A stretch of DNA of 64,000 nucleotides, from NCBI GenBank assembly GCA_947650365.1, contig OX393555.1, positions 79,613,995 to 79,677,994 of the forward strand, in the 5' to 3' direction. Below, in pieces: positions 21,559 through 35,221 of this stretch. The position numbers were made by a program, and so were the translations under genes. The first letter of the stretch is position 1. The number at the start of each line of letters is the position of its first letter. The notes under the pieces are model-generated. The model saw only the letters and a program-made list of their open reading frames with translations. It made no database searches and was not told the origin of the DNA. Source of the stretch: Chamaelirium japonicum (Eukaryota > Streptophyta > Magnoliopsida > Liliales > Melanthiaceae).

Positions 21559-24500
21559 ATCGTATGAATGAATTAGAATGGATCGTGCGAATGAATTAGA
21601 ATGTATCGTACGAATGAATTAGAATTGATACATTCGTGCGAATGAATTAGAATGGATCGTATAAATGAATTAGAATGGATCGTATGAATGAATTCGAATG
21701 GATCGTGCGTATGAATTAGAATGGATCGTACGAATGAATTAGAATGGATCGTATGAATGAATTAGAATGGATCGTGCGAATGAATGAGAATTGGATCGTA
21801 CGAATGAATTAGAATGGATCGTACGAATGGATCGTACAAATGAATTAGAATTTATACATTCGTGCAAAAGAATTAGAATGGATTGTAAGAATGAATTAGA
21901 ATGGATCGTACAAATGAATTAGAATGGATCATGTGAATGAATTAGAATGGATCGTACGAATGAAATAGAATAGATTGTGCGAATGAATTAGAATGGATCG
22001 TACGAATGAATTAAAATGGATACATTCTTGCGAAAGAATTAGAATGGATTGTATGAATGAATTAGAATGGATCGTATGACATATGAATGAATTAGAATGG
22101 ATCGTACAAATGAATTAGAATGGATCATACGAAGGAATTAGAAAGGATACATTCGTGTGAAAGAATTAGAATGGATTGTATGAATGAATTAGAATGGATC
22201 ATGCGCATGAATTAGAATGGATCGTACGTATGAATTAGAATGGATCGTGCGTAAATGGATCGTACGAATAAATTAGAATGGATCGTATGAATAAATTAGA
22301 ATGGATCGTGCGAATGAATTAGAATGGATTGTATAAATGAATTAGAATGAATTAGAATGGATCGTACGAATGAGTAAGAATGGATCGTATGAATGAATTA
22401 GAATAGATTGTGCGAATGAGTTAGAATGGATCGTACGAATGAATTAGAATCGATACATTCGTGTAAAGGAATTAGAATGGATCGTACGAATGGATCGTAC
22501 GAAGGAATTAGAATGAATTAGAATGGATACATTCGTGCGAATGAATTAGAATGGATCGTATGAATGAATTAGATTGGATAGTATGAATGAATTAGAATGA
22601 ATTGTACCTATGAATTAGAATGGATCGTACGAAGGAATTAGAATGGATCATACGAAGGAATTAGAATGGATCGTACGAAGGGATCGTGCGTATGAATTGG
22701 AATGGATACATTCATGGGAATGAATTAGAATGGATCATACGAAGGAATTAGAATGGATCATACGAATAAATTAGAATGGATCGTACGAATGAATTAGAAT
22801 GGATCGTATGAATGAATTAGAATGGATCGTACGAATGAATTAGAATAGATCGTATGAATGAATTACAATGGATCGTATGAATGATCGTATGAATGAATTA
22901 GAATGGATCGCACAATGGATCGTATGAATGTATTCGAATGGATCGCACAAATGAATTAGAATGGATCGTACGAATGAATTCGAATGGATATTTTCGTGTG
23001 AAGGAATTAGAATGGTTCGTACGAATGGATCGTACGAATGGATCGTACGAATGGATCGTACGAATGGATCGTACGAATGGATCGTACGAAGGAATTAGAA
23101 TGAATTAGAATGGATACATTCGTGCGAATGAATTAGAATGGATCGTACGAATGAATTAGAATGGATACATTCGTATGAATGAATTAGAATAGATCGTATG
23201 AATGAATTAGAATGAATTTGAATGGATCGTACGTATGAATTTAGAATGGATCGTACGAATGAATTAGAATGGATTAGAATGAATTTGAATGGATCGCACG
23301 AATGAATTAGAATGGATACATTCGTGTGAATGAAATAGAATGGATCGTATGAATGTCGTAGAATCTATTCTAATTCATTTGTATACGAAGGAATTAGGGT
23401 GGATCGTACGAATGAATTCGAATGGGTACATTCGTGCGAAAGAATTAGAATGGATTGTATGAATGAATTAGAATGGATCATATGAATAAATTAGAATGGA
23501 TCGTGTGAATGAATTAGAATGGATCGTACGAATAAATTAGAATGGATCGTGCGAATAAATTAGAATGGATCATACGAAAGAATTAGAATGGATACATTCG
23601 TGCGAATAAATTTGAATGGATTGTACGAATGAGTAAGAATGGATCGTATGAATGAAATAGAATGGTTCATAAGAATGAATTAGAATGGATCGTTCGAATG
23701 AATTAGATTGGATCGTGGGAATGAATTAGAATGGATCGTACGAATGAATTAGAATGGATACATTCGTGCGAATGAATTAGAATGGATACATTCGTGCGAA
23801 TGAATTAGAATGGATTGTGAAATTGAATTAGAATGGATCGTGCGAATGAATTAGAATGGATCGTACGAATGAATTAGAATAGATTGTGCGAATGAATTAG
23901 AATGGATCGTACGAATGAATTAGAATGGATACATTCGAACGAATGAATTAGTATGGATTGTATGACTGAATTAGAATGGATCGTATGAATGAATTCGAAT
24001 GGATCGTACGAATGAATTAGAATGGATAGATTCGTGCGAATGAATTTGAATGGATCATACGAAGGAATTAGGGTGGATCATACGAATGAATTAGAAAGGA
24101 TTCATTCGTGCAAAAGAATTAGAATGAATTGTATGAATGAATTAGAATGGATTGTATGAATGAATTAGAATAGATCGTGCGAATGAATTAGAATGGATCG
24201 TACGAATGAATTAGAATGGATCGTATGAATGAATTAGAATGGATCGTGCGAATGAAAAATAATGGATCGTACGAATGAATTAGAATGGATACATTCATGC
24301 GAACGAATTAGAATGGATCGTACGAATGAATAACAATGGATCGTATGAATGAAATAGATTGGATCGTACGAATGAATTAGAATAGATTGTGCTAATAAAT
24401 TAGAATGGATCATACGAATGAATTAGAATAGATTGTGCGAATGAATTAGAATTGATCGTATGAATGAATTAGAATGGATCGTATGAATGAATTAGAATGG

Positions 24501-25361
24501 ATAGTGCGAATGAATTAGAATGGATAGTATGAATGAATTAGAATGGATACATTCATGCGAATGAATTAGAATGGATCGTACGAATGAGTAAGAATGGATC
24601 GTCCGAATGAAATAGAATGGATCGTACGAATGAATTAGAATGGATCGTGCTAATGAATTAGAATGGATCGTACGAATGACTTAGAATAGATTGTGCGAAT
24701 GAATTAGAATGGAACGTACGAATGAATTAGAATGGATCGTATGAATGAATTAGAATGGATCGTGTGAATGAATTAGAATGGATCGTACGAATAAATTAGA
24801 ATGGATTGTATGAATGATTTAGAATCGATTGTATGAATGAATTAAAATGGATCTTGCGAATCAATTAGAATGGATCATACCAATGAATTAGAATGGATCA
24901 TACGAAGGAATTGGGGTGGATCGTACGAATGAATTAGAATGGATACATTCGTGTGAAAGAATTAGAATGGATTGTATGAATAAATTAGAATGGATCGTAT
25001 GAATGAATTAGAAAGGATCGTGCGAATGAATTAGAATGGATCGTACGAATGAATTAGAATGGATCGTATGAATGAATTAGAATGGATCGTGCGAATTTTT
25101 TAGAATGGATCCTATGAATGAATTAGAATGGATACATTCGTGCGAATGAATTAGAATGGATCGTACGAATGAGTAAGAATGGATCGTACGAATGAAATAG
25201 AATGGATCATATGAATGAATTAGAATGGATCATGCTAATGAATTAGATAGGATCGTACGACGAATGAATTAGAATGGATACATTTGTGCGAATGAATTAG
25301 AATGGATCATACGAATGAGTAAGAATGGATCATACGAATAAAATAGAATGGATCATACGAA
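21550..25361 (-). repeat. 23-bp satellite, long reverse block
   Basis: 3.8 kb of reverse monomers with one single-monomer forward insert (about 23360-23383, AGAATCTATTCTAATTC). Contains a 13-bp subrepeat expansion at 23023-23087. Ends near 25361, where GATCATACGAATGTATCC passes into forward satellite. Confidence 0.93.
23023..23087 (-). repeat. 13-bp subrepeat, five copies
   Basis: Five perfect consecutive copies of GAATGGATCGTAC, a 23-bp monomer shortened by 10 bp. The corresponding place in HOR-I copy 2 (36701-36726) has only two copies, the first of them with one substitution. The expansion or contraction therefore post-dates the large duplication. Confidence 0.9.
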
Positions 25362-26664
25362 TGTATCCATTCTATTTCATTCATACGATCCATTCTAATT
25401 TATTCGCACGAATGTATCCATTCTAATTCATTCGTACGATCCATTCTAATTCATTCACACAATCAATTCTAATTCATTCATACGATCCATTCTAATTCAT
25501 TCATACGATCCATTCTAATTCATTCGTACGATCCATTCTAATTCATTTGCAGAATCCATTCTAATTCATTCATACAATCCATTCTAACTCTTTTGCACGA
25601 ATGTATCCATTCTAATTCCCTCGTACGATCCATTCTAATTCCTTCGTACGATCCATTCTAATTCATTCACACGAATGTATCCATTCTAATTCATTCGTCC
25701 GATCCATTCGAATTCATTCATACGATCCATTCTAATTCATTCATACGATCCATTCTAATTCATTAGCACGGATGTATCCATTCTAATTTATTCGTACGAT
25801 CCATTCTAATTCCTTCGTACGATCCATTCTAATTCCTTCGTACGATCCATTCTAATTCATTCGCACGAATGTATCTATTCTAATTCATTCGTACGATCCA
25901 TTCGAATTCATTCATACGATCCATTCTAATTCATTTATACGATCCATTCTAATTCATTCGCACGAATGCATCCATTCTAATTCATTCATACGATCCATTC
26001 TAATTCTTTCGTACGATCCATTCTAATTCCTTCGTACGATCCTTTCTAATTCATTTGCATGATCCATTCTAATTCATTCATAGAATCCATTCTAATTCTT
26101 TTGCACGAATTTATCCATTCTAATTCATTCGTATGATCTATTACAATTCCTTTGTACGATCCATTCTAATTCATTCCCATTAATGTATCCATTCTAATTC
26201 ATACGTATGATCCATTCTAATTCATTCATACGATCCAATCTAATTCATTCATACGATCCATTCTAATTCATTCGCATGAATGTATCCATTCTAATTCATT
26301 CGTACGATCCATTCTAATTCATTCGTACAATCTATTCTAATTCATTCGTACGATCCATTCTAATTCATTACCACGATCCATTCTGATTCATTCATACGAT
26401 CCTTCTATTTCATTCGTATGATCCATTCTTTCTCATTCGTACGATCCATTCTAATTCATTCGCACGAAGGTATCCATTCTAATTCATTCGTACGATCCTT
26501 TCATTCGTACGATCCATTATATATCATACGCACAATCTATTCTAATTCATTCGTACGATCCATTCTAATTCCTTCATTCTTATTCATTCGTACGATCCAT
26601 TCTAATTCATTCGCACAATCTATTCTAATTCATTCGTACGATCCATTCTAATTCATTCATACAA
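25362..26664 (+). repeat. 23-bp satellite, forward block
   Basis: Forward monomers including repeated AATTCCTTCGTACGATCC units (25800-25850, 25620-25660). The frame at 26418-26651 is satellite. Some units near 26500-26580 are truncated (GATCCTTTCATTCG, GATCCATTATATATC). Confidence 0.93.
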
Positions 26665-27107
26665 TCGTGCAAATGAATTAGAATGTATTAGAATGGATCG
26701 TACGAATGAATTAGAATAGATTGTGCGAATGAATTAGAATGGATCGTATGAATGAATTAGAATGGATACATTCGTGCGAATGAATTAGAATGGATCGTAT
26801 AAATGAATTAGATTGGATCGTATGAATGAATTAGAATGCATCGTACGTATGAATTAGAATGGATACATTCATGGGATTGAATTAGAATGGATCGTACGAA
26901 TGAATTAGAATGGATAATACGAATGAAATAGAATAGATCGTATGAAGGAATTAGAATGGATCATGCGAATGAAATAGAATGGATCGTACGAAGGAATTAG
27001 AATGGATCCTACGTTATGAATGAATTAGAATGGATCGAACGTATGAATTAGAATGGAAACATTCATGGGAATGAATTAGATTGGATCGTACGAAGGAATT
27101 AGAATGG
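26665..27107 (-). repeat. 23-bp satellite, reverse block
   Basis: Reverse monomers between switches near 26665 (ACAATCGTGCAAATG) and 27107 (AGAATGGATCCATTCT, a 16-bp sequence containing the palindrome GAATGGATCCATTC). Confidence 0.92.
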
Positions 27108-27950
27108 ATCCATTCTAATTCATTCTAATTCATTCATACGATCCATTCTAATTCATTCAAACGATCCATTCTAATTCATTCATACGATCCAATCTAATTC
27201 ATCCATACGATCCATTCTAATTCATTCGCACGAATGTATCCATTCTAATTCATTAGCACGATCCATTCTAATTCATTCATACGATCCATTCTAATTCATT
27301 CGCACGAATGTACCCATTCTAATTCATTCTAAGTCCTTCGTACGATCCATTCGTACGATCCATTCTAATTCCTTCACAAGAATGTTTCCATTTTAATTCA
27401 TTCGTACGATCCATTCTAATTCATTTGCACAATCTATTCTAATTCATTCGTACGATCTATTCTAATTCATTAGCACGATCCATTCGTTATCTTTCGTACG
27501 ATCCATTCTATTTCATTCGTACGATCCATTCTTACTCATTCGTACGATCCATTCTAATTTATTCGCACGAATGTATCCATTCTAATTCATTCATACGATC
27601 CAATCTAATTCATTCGCATGGTCCTTTCTAATTCATTCATACGATCCATTCTAATTCATTCGTACGATCCATTCTAATTCATTCGCACGATCCATTCTAA
27701 TTCATTCATACGATCCATTCTAATTCATTCATATAATCCATTCTAATTCTTTCGGACGAATGTATCCATTCTAATTCATTCGTACGATCCACCCTAATTC
27801 CTATTTATGATCCATTCTAATTCATTCGCACAAATGTATCCATTCTAATTCATTCGTACGATCTATTAGAATTCATTCATACGATCCATTCAAATTCATT
27901 CATACGATCCATTCTAATTCATTCATACGATACATTCTAATTAATTCACA
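27108..27950 (+). repeat. 23-bp satellite, forward block
   Basis: Forward monomers. The right end, running through CACAAATGAAATAGAATGG, is the same inversion junction as at 29420, with homologous left flanks of at least 250 bp. Confidence 0.92.
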
Positions 27951-28282
27951 CAAATGAAATAGAATGGATCGTACGAATGAAATAGAATGGATCGTACGAA
28001 TGAATTAGAATGGATCTTGCGAATGAATTAGATTGGATCGTGCGAATGAATTTGAATGGATCGTACGAATGAATTATAATGGATACATTCGTGCGAATGA
28101 ATTAGAATGGATACATTCGTGCGAATGAATTAGAATGGATCATGCAAATGAATTAGAATGGATCGTACGAATAAATTAGAATGGATCGTATGAATGAATT
28201 AGAATGGATCGTATGAATGAGATAGAATGGATACATACGTGCGAATGAATTAGAATGGATCGTGCGAATGAATTAGAATGGA
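27951..28282 (-). repeat. 23-bp satellite, reverse block
   Basis: About fourteen reverse monomers. It ends at AGAATGGATCCATTCT, the same type of head-to-head junction as at 27107. Confidence 0.92.
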
Positions 28283-29420
28283 TCCATTCTAACTCATTCG
28301 TACAATCCATTCTAATTCTTTTGCACGAATGTATCCATTCTAATTAATTCGTATGATCCATTCTAATTCATTCGTACGATCCATTCTTACTCATTCGTAC
28401 GATCCATTCTAATTCATTCGCACGAATGTATCCATTCTAATTCATTTGTACGATCCATACTAATTCATTCGCACGATCCATTCTAATTCATTCATACTAT
28501 CCATTCTAATTCATTCGTACGATCCATTCTAATTCATTCGCACAATCTATTCTAATTCATTCGTACGATCCAATCTAATTCATTAGCACGATCCATTCTA
28601 ATTCATTCATACGATCCATTCTAATTCATTCGTACGATCCATTCTAATTCATTCTTACGATCCATTCTTACTCATTCGTACGATCCATTCTAATTCATTC
28701 GCACGAATGTATCCATTCTAATTCATTCTTACAATCCATTCTAATTCAATCGCACGATCCATTCTAATTCATTCATACGATCCATTCTAATTCATTCATA
28801 CAATCTATTCTAATTAATTCGTACGATCCATTCTAATTCTTTTGTACGATCCATTCTAATTCATTCGTACAATCCATTCTAATTCATTCGTACGATCCAT
28901 TCTAATTCATTCGCACGATCCATTCTAATTCATTCGTACGATCCAGTCTTACTCATTCGTACGATCCATTCTAATTCATTCGCACGAATGTATCCATTCT
29001 TACTCATTCGTATGATCCATTCTAATTCATTCGCTTGAATGTATCCATTCTAATTCATTCGTATGATCCATTCTATATCATTCGCACGATCCATTCTAAT
29101 TCATTCACACGATCAATTCTAATTCATTCGTTCGATCCATTCTAATTCATTCGCACGATCCATTCTAATTTATTCATACGATCCATTCTAATTCATTCAT
29201 ACAATCCATTCTAATTCTTTCGCACGAATGTATCCATTCTAATTCATTCGTACGATCCACCCTAATTCCTTCGTATGATCCATTCTAATTCATTCGCACG
29301 AATGTATCCATTCTAATTCATTCGTACGATCCATTCGAATTCATTCATACGATTCATTCTAATTCATTTATACGATCTATACTAATTCATTCATACGATA
29401 CATTCTAATTCATTCGCACA
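28283..29420 (+). repeat. 23-bp satellite, forward block
   Basis: Forward monomers with both ordered series (CTTACTC-containing near 28380, 28670 and 28950; ACCCTAATTCC-containing near 29255). The right junction duplicates that at 27950, about 1470 bp away. Confidence 0.92.
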
Positions 29421-30175
29421 AATGAAATAGAATGGATCATACGAATGAAATAGAATGGATCGTACGAATGAATTAGAATGGATCGTATGAATGAATTAGA
29501 ATGGATCGTATGAATGAATTCGAAAGGATCGTACGAATGAATTAGAATGGATACATTCATGCGAAAGAATTAGAATGGATTGTGCGAATGAATTAGAATG
29601 GATCGTACGAATGAATTAGAATAGATACATTCGTGGGAATGAATTTGAATGGATCGTATGAATGAATTAGATTGGATCGTATGAATGAATTAGAATGGAT
29701 CGTACGAATGAATTAGAATGGATCATACGAATGAATTAGAATGGATCGTATGAATTAATTATAATGAATCGCGCAAACAAATTAGAATGGATCGTAAGAA
29801 TGAATTAGAATGGATTGTATGAATGAATTAGAATGGATCGTGCGAATGAATTAGAATGGATCGTACGAATGAATTAGAATTGATACATTCGTGCGAATGA
29901 ATTAGAATGGATCGTACGAATGAATTAGAATGGATCGTATGAATGAATTAGAATGGATCGTGCGAATGAAATCGAATGGATCGTACGAATGAATTAGAAT
30001 GGATACATTCGTGCGATTGAATTAGAATGGATCATATGAATGAATTAGAATGGATCATTTGAATGAATTAGAATGGATACATTCATACGAATGAATTAGA
30101 ATGGATCGTATGAATGAATTAGAATGGATCGTATGAATGAATTAGAATTGATCGTGCGAATGAATTAGAATCGAT
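29421..30175 (-). repeat. 23-bp satellite, reverse block
   Basis: Reverse monomers. The right switch near 30175 is irregular (CGATCCAACAAGTCTATTTC) and contains about ten bases that do not fit the monomer, possibly a filler at a repaired break. Confidence 0.92.
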
Positions 30176-31447
30176 CCAACAAGTCTATTTCATTCGTACG
30201 ATCCATTCCTTTGATTCATTCTAATTCATTCATACGATCCATTCTAATTTATTCATACGATCCATTCTAATTCATTCGTACGAATGTATCCATTCTAATT
30301 CATTCGTACGATCCATTCTAATTCATTCGCATGATCCATTCTAATTCATTCGTACGATCCATTGTAATTCATTCGTACGATCCACCCTAATTCCTTCTTA
30401 TGATCCATTCTAATTCATTCGCACGAATGTATCCATTCTAATTCATTCGTACGATCCATTCGAATTCATTCATACGATCCATTCTAATTCATTCGTACGA
30501 TCCATTATAATTCATTCGCACGATCCATTCTAATTCATTCATACAATCCATTCTAATTTATTCGTACGATGTATTCTAGTTCATTTGCACGATCCATTCT
30601 AATTCATTCATATGATCCATTTTAATTCATTCATACAATCCATTCTAATTCTCTCGCACAAATGTATCCATTCTAATTCATTCGTACGATCCATTCAAAT
30701 TCATTCATACAATCAAATTTAATTCATTCATACGATCCATTCTAATTCATTCACACGAATGTATCCATTCTAATTCATTCGTACGATCCATTCTAATTCA
30801 TTCGCACGATCCAATCTAATTGATTCACATTGTCCATTCTAATTCATTCGTACGATCCATTCTATTTCATTCGTACGATCCATTCTTACTCATTCGTACG
30901 ATCCATTCTAATTCATTCGCACGAATGTATCCATTCTCATTCATTTGTACGATCCATTCTAATTCATTCGCACGATCCATTCTAATTCATTCATACGATC
31001 CATTCTAATTCATTCGTACGATCTATTCTAATTTGTTTGCACGATCCATTATAATTAATTCATACGATCCATTCTAATTCATTCGTATGATCCATTCTAA
31101 TTCATTCATACGATCCATTCTAATTCATTCATACGATCCAATCTAATTCTTTCATACGATCCATTCTAATTCAATCCCACGAATGTATCCATTCTAATTC
31201 ATTCGTACGATCCATTCTAATTCATTCGCACAATCCATTCTAATTCTTTCGCACGAATGTATCTATTCTAATTCATTCGTACGATCCTTTCGAATTCATT
31301 CATACGATCCATTCTAATTTATTCATACGATCCATTCTAATTCATTCATACGATCCATTCTAATTCATTCGCACGATCTATTCTAATTTATTCATACAAT
31401 CCATTCTAATTCATTCATACAACCCATTCTAACTCTTTCGCACGAAT
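30176..31447 (+). repeat. 23-bp satellite, forward block
   Basis: Forward monomers; HOR-I copy 2 starts within it at about 31051. The frame at 30820-31008 is satellite. Confidence 0.93.
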
Positions 31448-33280
31448 GGATCGAATGAATGAAATAGAAAGGGTCGTATGAATGAATTAGAATGGATCGT
31501 GCGAATGAATTAGAATGGATCGTACGAATGAATTAGATTGGATACATTCATGCGAAAGAATTAGAATGGATTGTGCGAATGAATTAGAATGGATCGTACG
31601 AATGAATTAGAATGGATACATTTGTGCGAATGAATTAGAATGGGTCATATGAATGAAATAGATGGGATCGTATGAATGAATTAGAATGGATCGTGCGATT
31701 GAATTAGAATGGATCGTATGAATGAATTAGAATGGATCGTATGAATGAATTAGAATGGATCGTGCGAATGAATTAGAATGGATCGTACGAATGAATTAGA
31801 ATGGATCGTATGAATGAATTAGAATGGATCGTGCGAATGAATTAGAATGGATCTTATGAATGAATTAGAATGGATACATTCGTTCGAATGAATTAGAATG
31901 GATCGTACGAATGAGTAAGAATGGATCGTACGAATGAAATAGAATGGATCGTACAAATGAATTAGAATGGACGTGCTAATAAATTAGAATGGAACGTACG
32001 AATGAATTAGAATAGATTGTGCGAATGAATTAGAATGGATCGTACGAATGAATTAGAATGGATACATTTGTGCGAATGAATTAGAATGGATCGTATGAAT
32101 GAATTAGATTGGATCGTATGAATGAATTAGAATGGATCGTGCGAATGAGTTAGAATGGATCGTACGAATGAATTAGAATGGATACATTTGTGCGAATGAA
32201 TTAGAATGGATCGTACGAATGAGTAAGAATGGATCGTACGAATGAAATAAAATGGATCGTACGAATGAATTAGAATGGATCGTGCTAATGAATTAGAATA
32301 GATCGTACGAATAAATTAGAATAGATTGTGCGAGTGGATTAGAATGGATCGTACGAATGAATTAGAATGGATACATTCGTGAGAAAGAATAAGAATGGAT
32401 CGTATGAATGAATTAGAATGGATCGTGCGAATGAATTAGAATGGATCGTACGAATGAATTATAATGGATCGTATGAATGAATTAGAATGGATCTTGCGAA
32501 TGAATTAGAATGGATCGTTTGAATAAATTCGAATTAGAATGAATTAGAATGGATCGTACGAATGAATTAGAATGGATCGTGCTAATGAATTAGAATAGAT
32601 CGTACGAATGAATTAGAATAGATTGTGCGAATGAATTAGAATGGATCGTACGAATGAATTAGAATGGATACATTCGTGAGAAAGAATAAGAATGGATCGT
32701 ATGAACGAATTAGAATGGATCGTGCGAATGAATTAGAATGGATCGTACGAATGAATTAGAATGGATCGTATGAAAGAATTAGAATAGATCGTGCGAATGA
32801 ATTAGAATGGATCTTTTGAATAAATTCGAATTAGAATGAATTAGAATGGAACGTACGAATGAATTAGAATGGATCGTGCTAATGAATTAGAATGGATCGT
32901 ACGAATGAATTAGAATAGATTGTGCGAATGAATTAGAATGGATCGTACGACTGAATTAGAATGGATACATTCGTGCAAATGATTTAGAATGGATCGTATG
33001 AATGAATTAGAATGGATCGAACGAATGTATTAGAATGGATCGTGCTAATGAATTAGAATGGATCGTACGAATGAATTAGAATGCATCGTAAAAAATAAAT
33101 TAGAATGGATACATTCGTGCGAATGAATTAGAATGGATCGTACGAATGAGTAAGAATGAATCGTACGAATGAAATAGAATGGATCGTATGAATGAATTAG
33201 AATGGATCATGCGAATGAATTAGAATGGATCGTACGAATAAGTAAAATGGATCGTACGAATGAAATAGAATAGATCGTAC
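31448..33280 (-). repeat. 23-bp satellite, reverse block (HOR-I copy 2)
   Basis: Counterpart of 17779-19617 with the same landmarks (AATAAATTCGAATTAGAATG near 32520 and 32818). Confidence 0.93.
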
Positions 33281-35212
33281 GTACGATCCATTCTAATTCA
33301 TTCATATGATCCATTCTAATTCATTCGCACGAATGTATCCATTCTAATTCATTCGTACGATCTATTCTAATTCATTCTTTCATATGTATCCATTCTAATT
33401 CATTCGTACGATCCATTCTAATTCATTCGCACGATCTATTCTAATTCATTCATACGATCCATTGTAATTCATTCATACGATCCATTCTAATTCATTCATA
33501 CGATCCATTCTAATTCATTCGTACGACCCATTCTAATTCATTCGCACAATCTATTCTAATTCATTCGTACGATGCATTCTAATTCATTAACACGATCCAT
33601 TCTAATTCATTCGTATGATCCATTCTATTTCATTCCTACGATGCATTCTTATTCATTCGTACGATCGTATACATGAATTTGAATGAATTAGAATGAATTA
33701 GAATAGATCGTATGAATTAGAATGAATTCATTCGTACGATCCATTCTAATTCATTATCACAATCCATTCTAATTCATTTGTATGATCCATTCTATTTCGT
33801 TCGTACGATCCATTCTTACTCATTCGTACGATCCATTCTAATTTATTCGCACAAATGTATCCATTCTAATTCATGCAAATGAATTAGAAAGGATCGTACG
33901 AATGAATTAGAATGGATCGTATGAATTAGTACGAATGAATTAGAATGGATCGTACGAATGAATTAGAATGGATCGTGCGAATGAATTAGAATGATCGTAC
34001 GAATGAATTAGAATAGATTGTGCGAATGAATTAGAATGGATTGTACAAATGAATTAGAATGGATTGTATGAATGAATTAGCATGATCCATTCTAATTCAT
34101 TCGGATGATCCATTCTAATTCATTCATACGATCCATTCTAATTCATTCAAACGATCCATTCTAATTCTTTCGCACAAATGTATCCATTCTAATTTATTTG
34201 CACAATCTATTCTAATTCATTCGTACGATCCATTCTTACTCATTCGTACGATCCATTCTAATTCATTCGCACGAATGTATCCATTCTAATTAATTCGTAC
34301 GATCCATTCTAATTCATTCGCACGATCCATTCTAATTCATTCGTACGATCCATTCTAATTCATTCGCACGATCCATTCTAATTCATTCATACAATCCATT
34401 CTAATTCTTTCGCACGAATGTATCCATTCTAATTCATTCGTAAGATCCACCCTAATTCCTTCGTATACGAATGAATTAGAATAGATTGTGCGACATTCAT
34501 ACGATCCATTCGATTTCATTCGCACGAATGTGTCCATTCTAATTCACTCTTGCGATTCATTCTAATTCATTTTAATCCATTCTAATTCATTCGTACGATC
34601 CATTCTAATTTCATACGTACGATCCATTCTAATTCATTCTAATTCATTCATACGATCCATTCTAATTAATTCGCACGAATGTATCCATTCTAATTCATTC
34701 GTACGATCCATTCTAATTCATTCGCACGAATGTATCCATTCTAATTCATTCTAATTCCTTCGTATGTTCCATTCGTACGATCCATTCTAATTCCTTCGCA
34801 CAAAAATATCCATTCTTATTCATTCGTACGATCCATTCTAATTCATTCTAATTCATTCGTACGATCCATTCGAATTCATTCATACGATCCATTGTGCGAT
34901 CCATTCTAATTCATTCATACGATCATTCATACGATCCATTCTAATTCATTCGTACGATCCATTCTAATTCATTCGTACGATCCATTCTAATTCAATCGCA
35001 TGATCCATTCTAATTCATTCATACGATCCATTCTTACTCATTCGTACGATCCATTCTAATTCATTCGCACGAATGTATTCATTCTAATTCATTCGTACGA
35101 TCCATTCAAATTCATTCGCACAATCTATTCTAATTCATTCGTACGATCCATTCTAATTCATTCGCACGATCCATTCTATATCATTTGTACGATCCATTCT
35201 AATCCATTCTAA
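33281..35212 (+). repeat. 23-bp satellite, forward with reverse inserts (HOR-I copy 2)
   Basis: Counterpart of 19618-21549, with reverse inserts at about 33666-33727, 33877-34081 and 34469-34490. The minus-strand frame at 34355-34537 is satellite. Confidence 0.92.
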
Positions 35213-35221
35213 TTAGAATGG
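35204..35221. repeat. Palindromic inversion junction, copy 3
   Basis: CCATTCTAATTAGAATGG, equivalent to 16336 and 21541. Confidence 0.9.

Larger units (their letters stand above)
17383..25490. repeat. Higher-order repeat HOR-I, copy 1
   Basis: About 8.1 kb, mixed orientation, repeated as a direct copy at about 31051-39080. The offset is about 13663-13668 over most of the first half (20692/34355, 17773/31441) and 13588 near the right end (25353/38941), reflecting a few monomer-scale indels. Every orientation switch and every irregular monomer checked is shared. The right edge is approximate, since similarity fades after about 25490. Confidence 0.9.

Noticed and set aside
30176-30195. Insertion at the irregular junction CGATCCAACAAGTCTATTTC
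   Set aside because: About ten non-matching bases are too few to identify any element. Filler sequence at a repaired break is sufficient.
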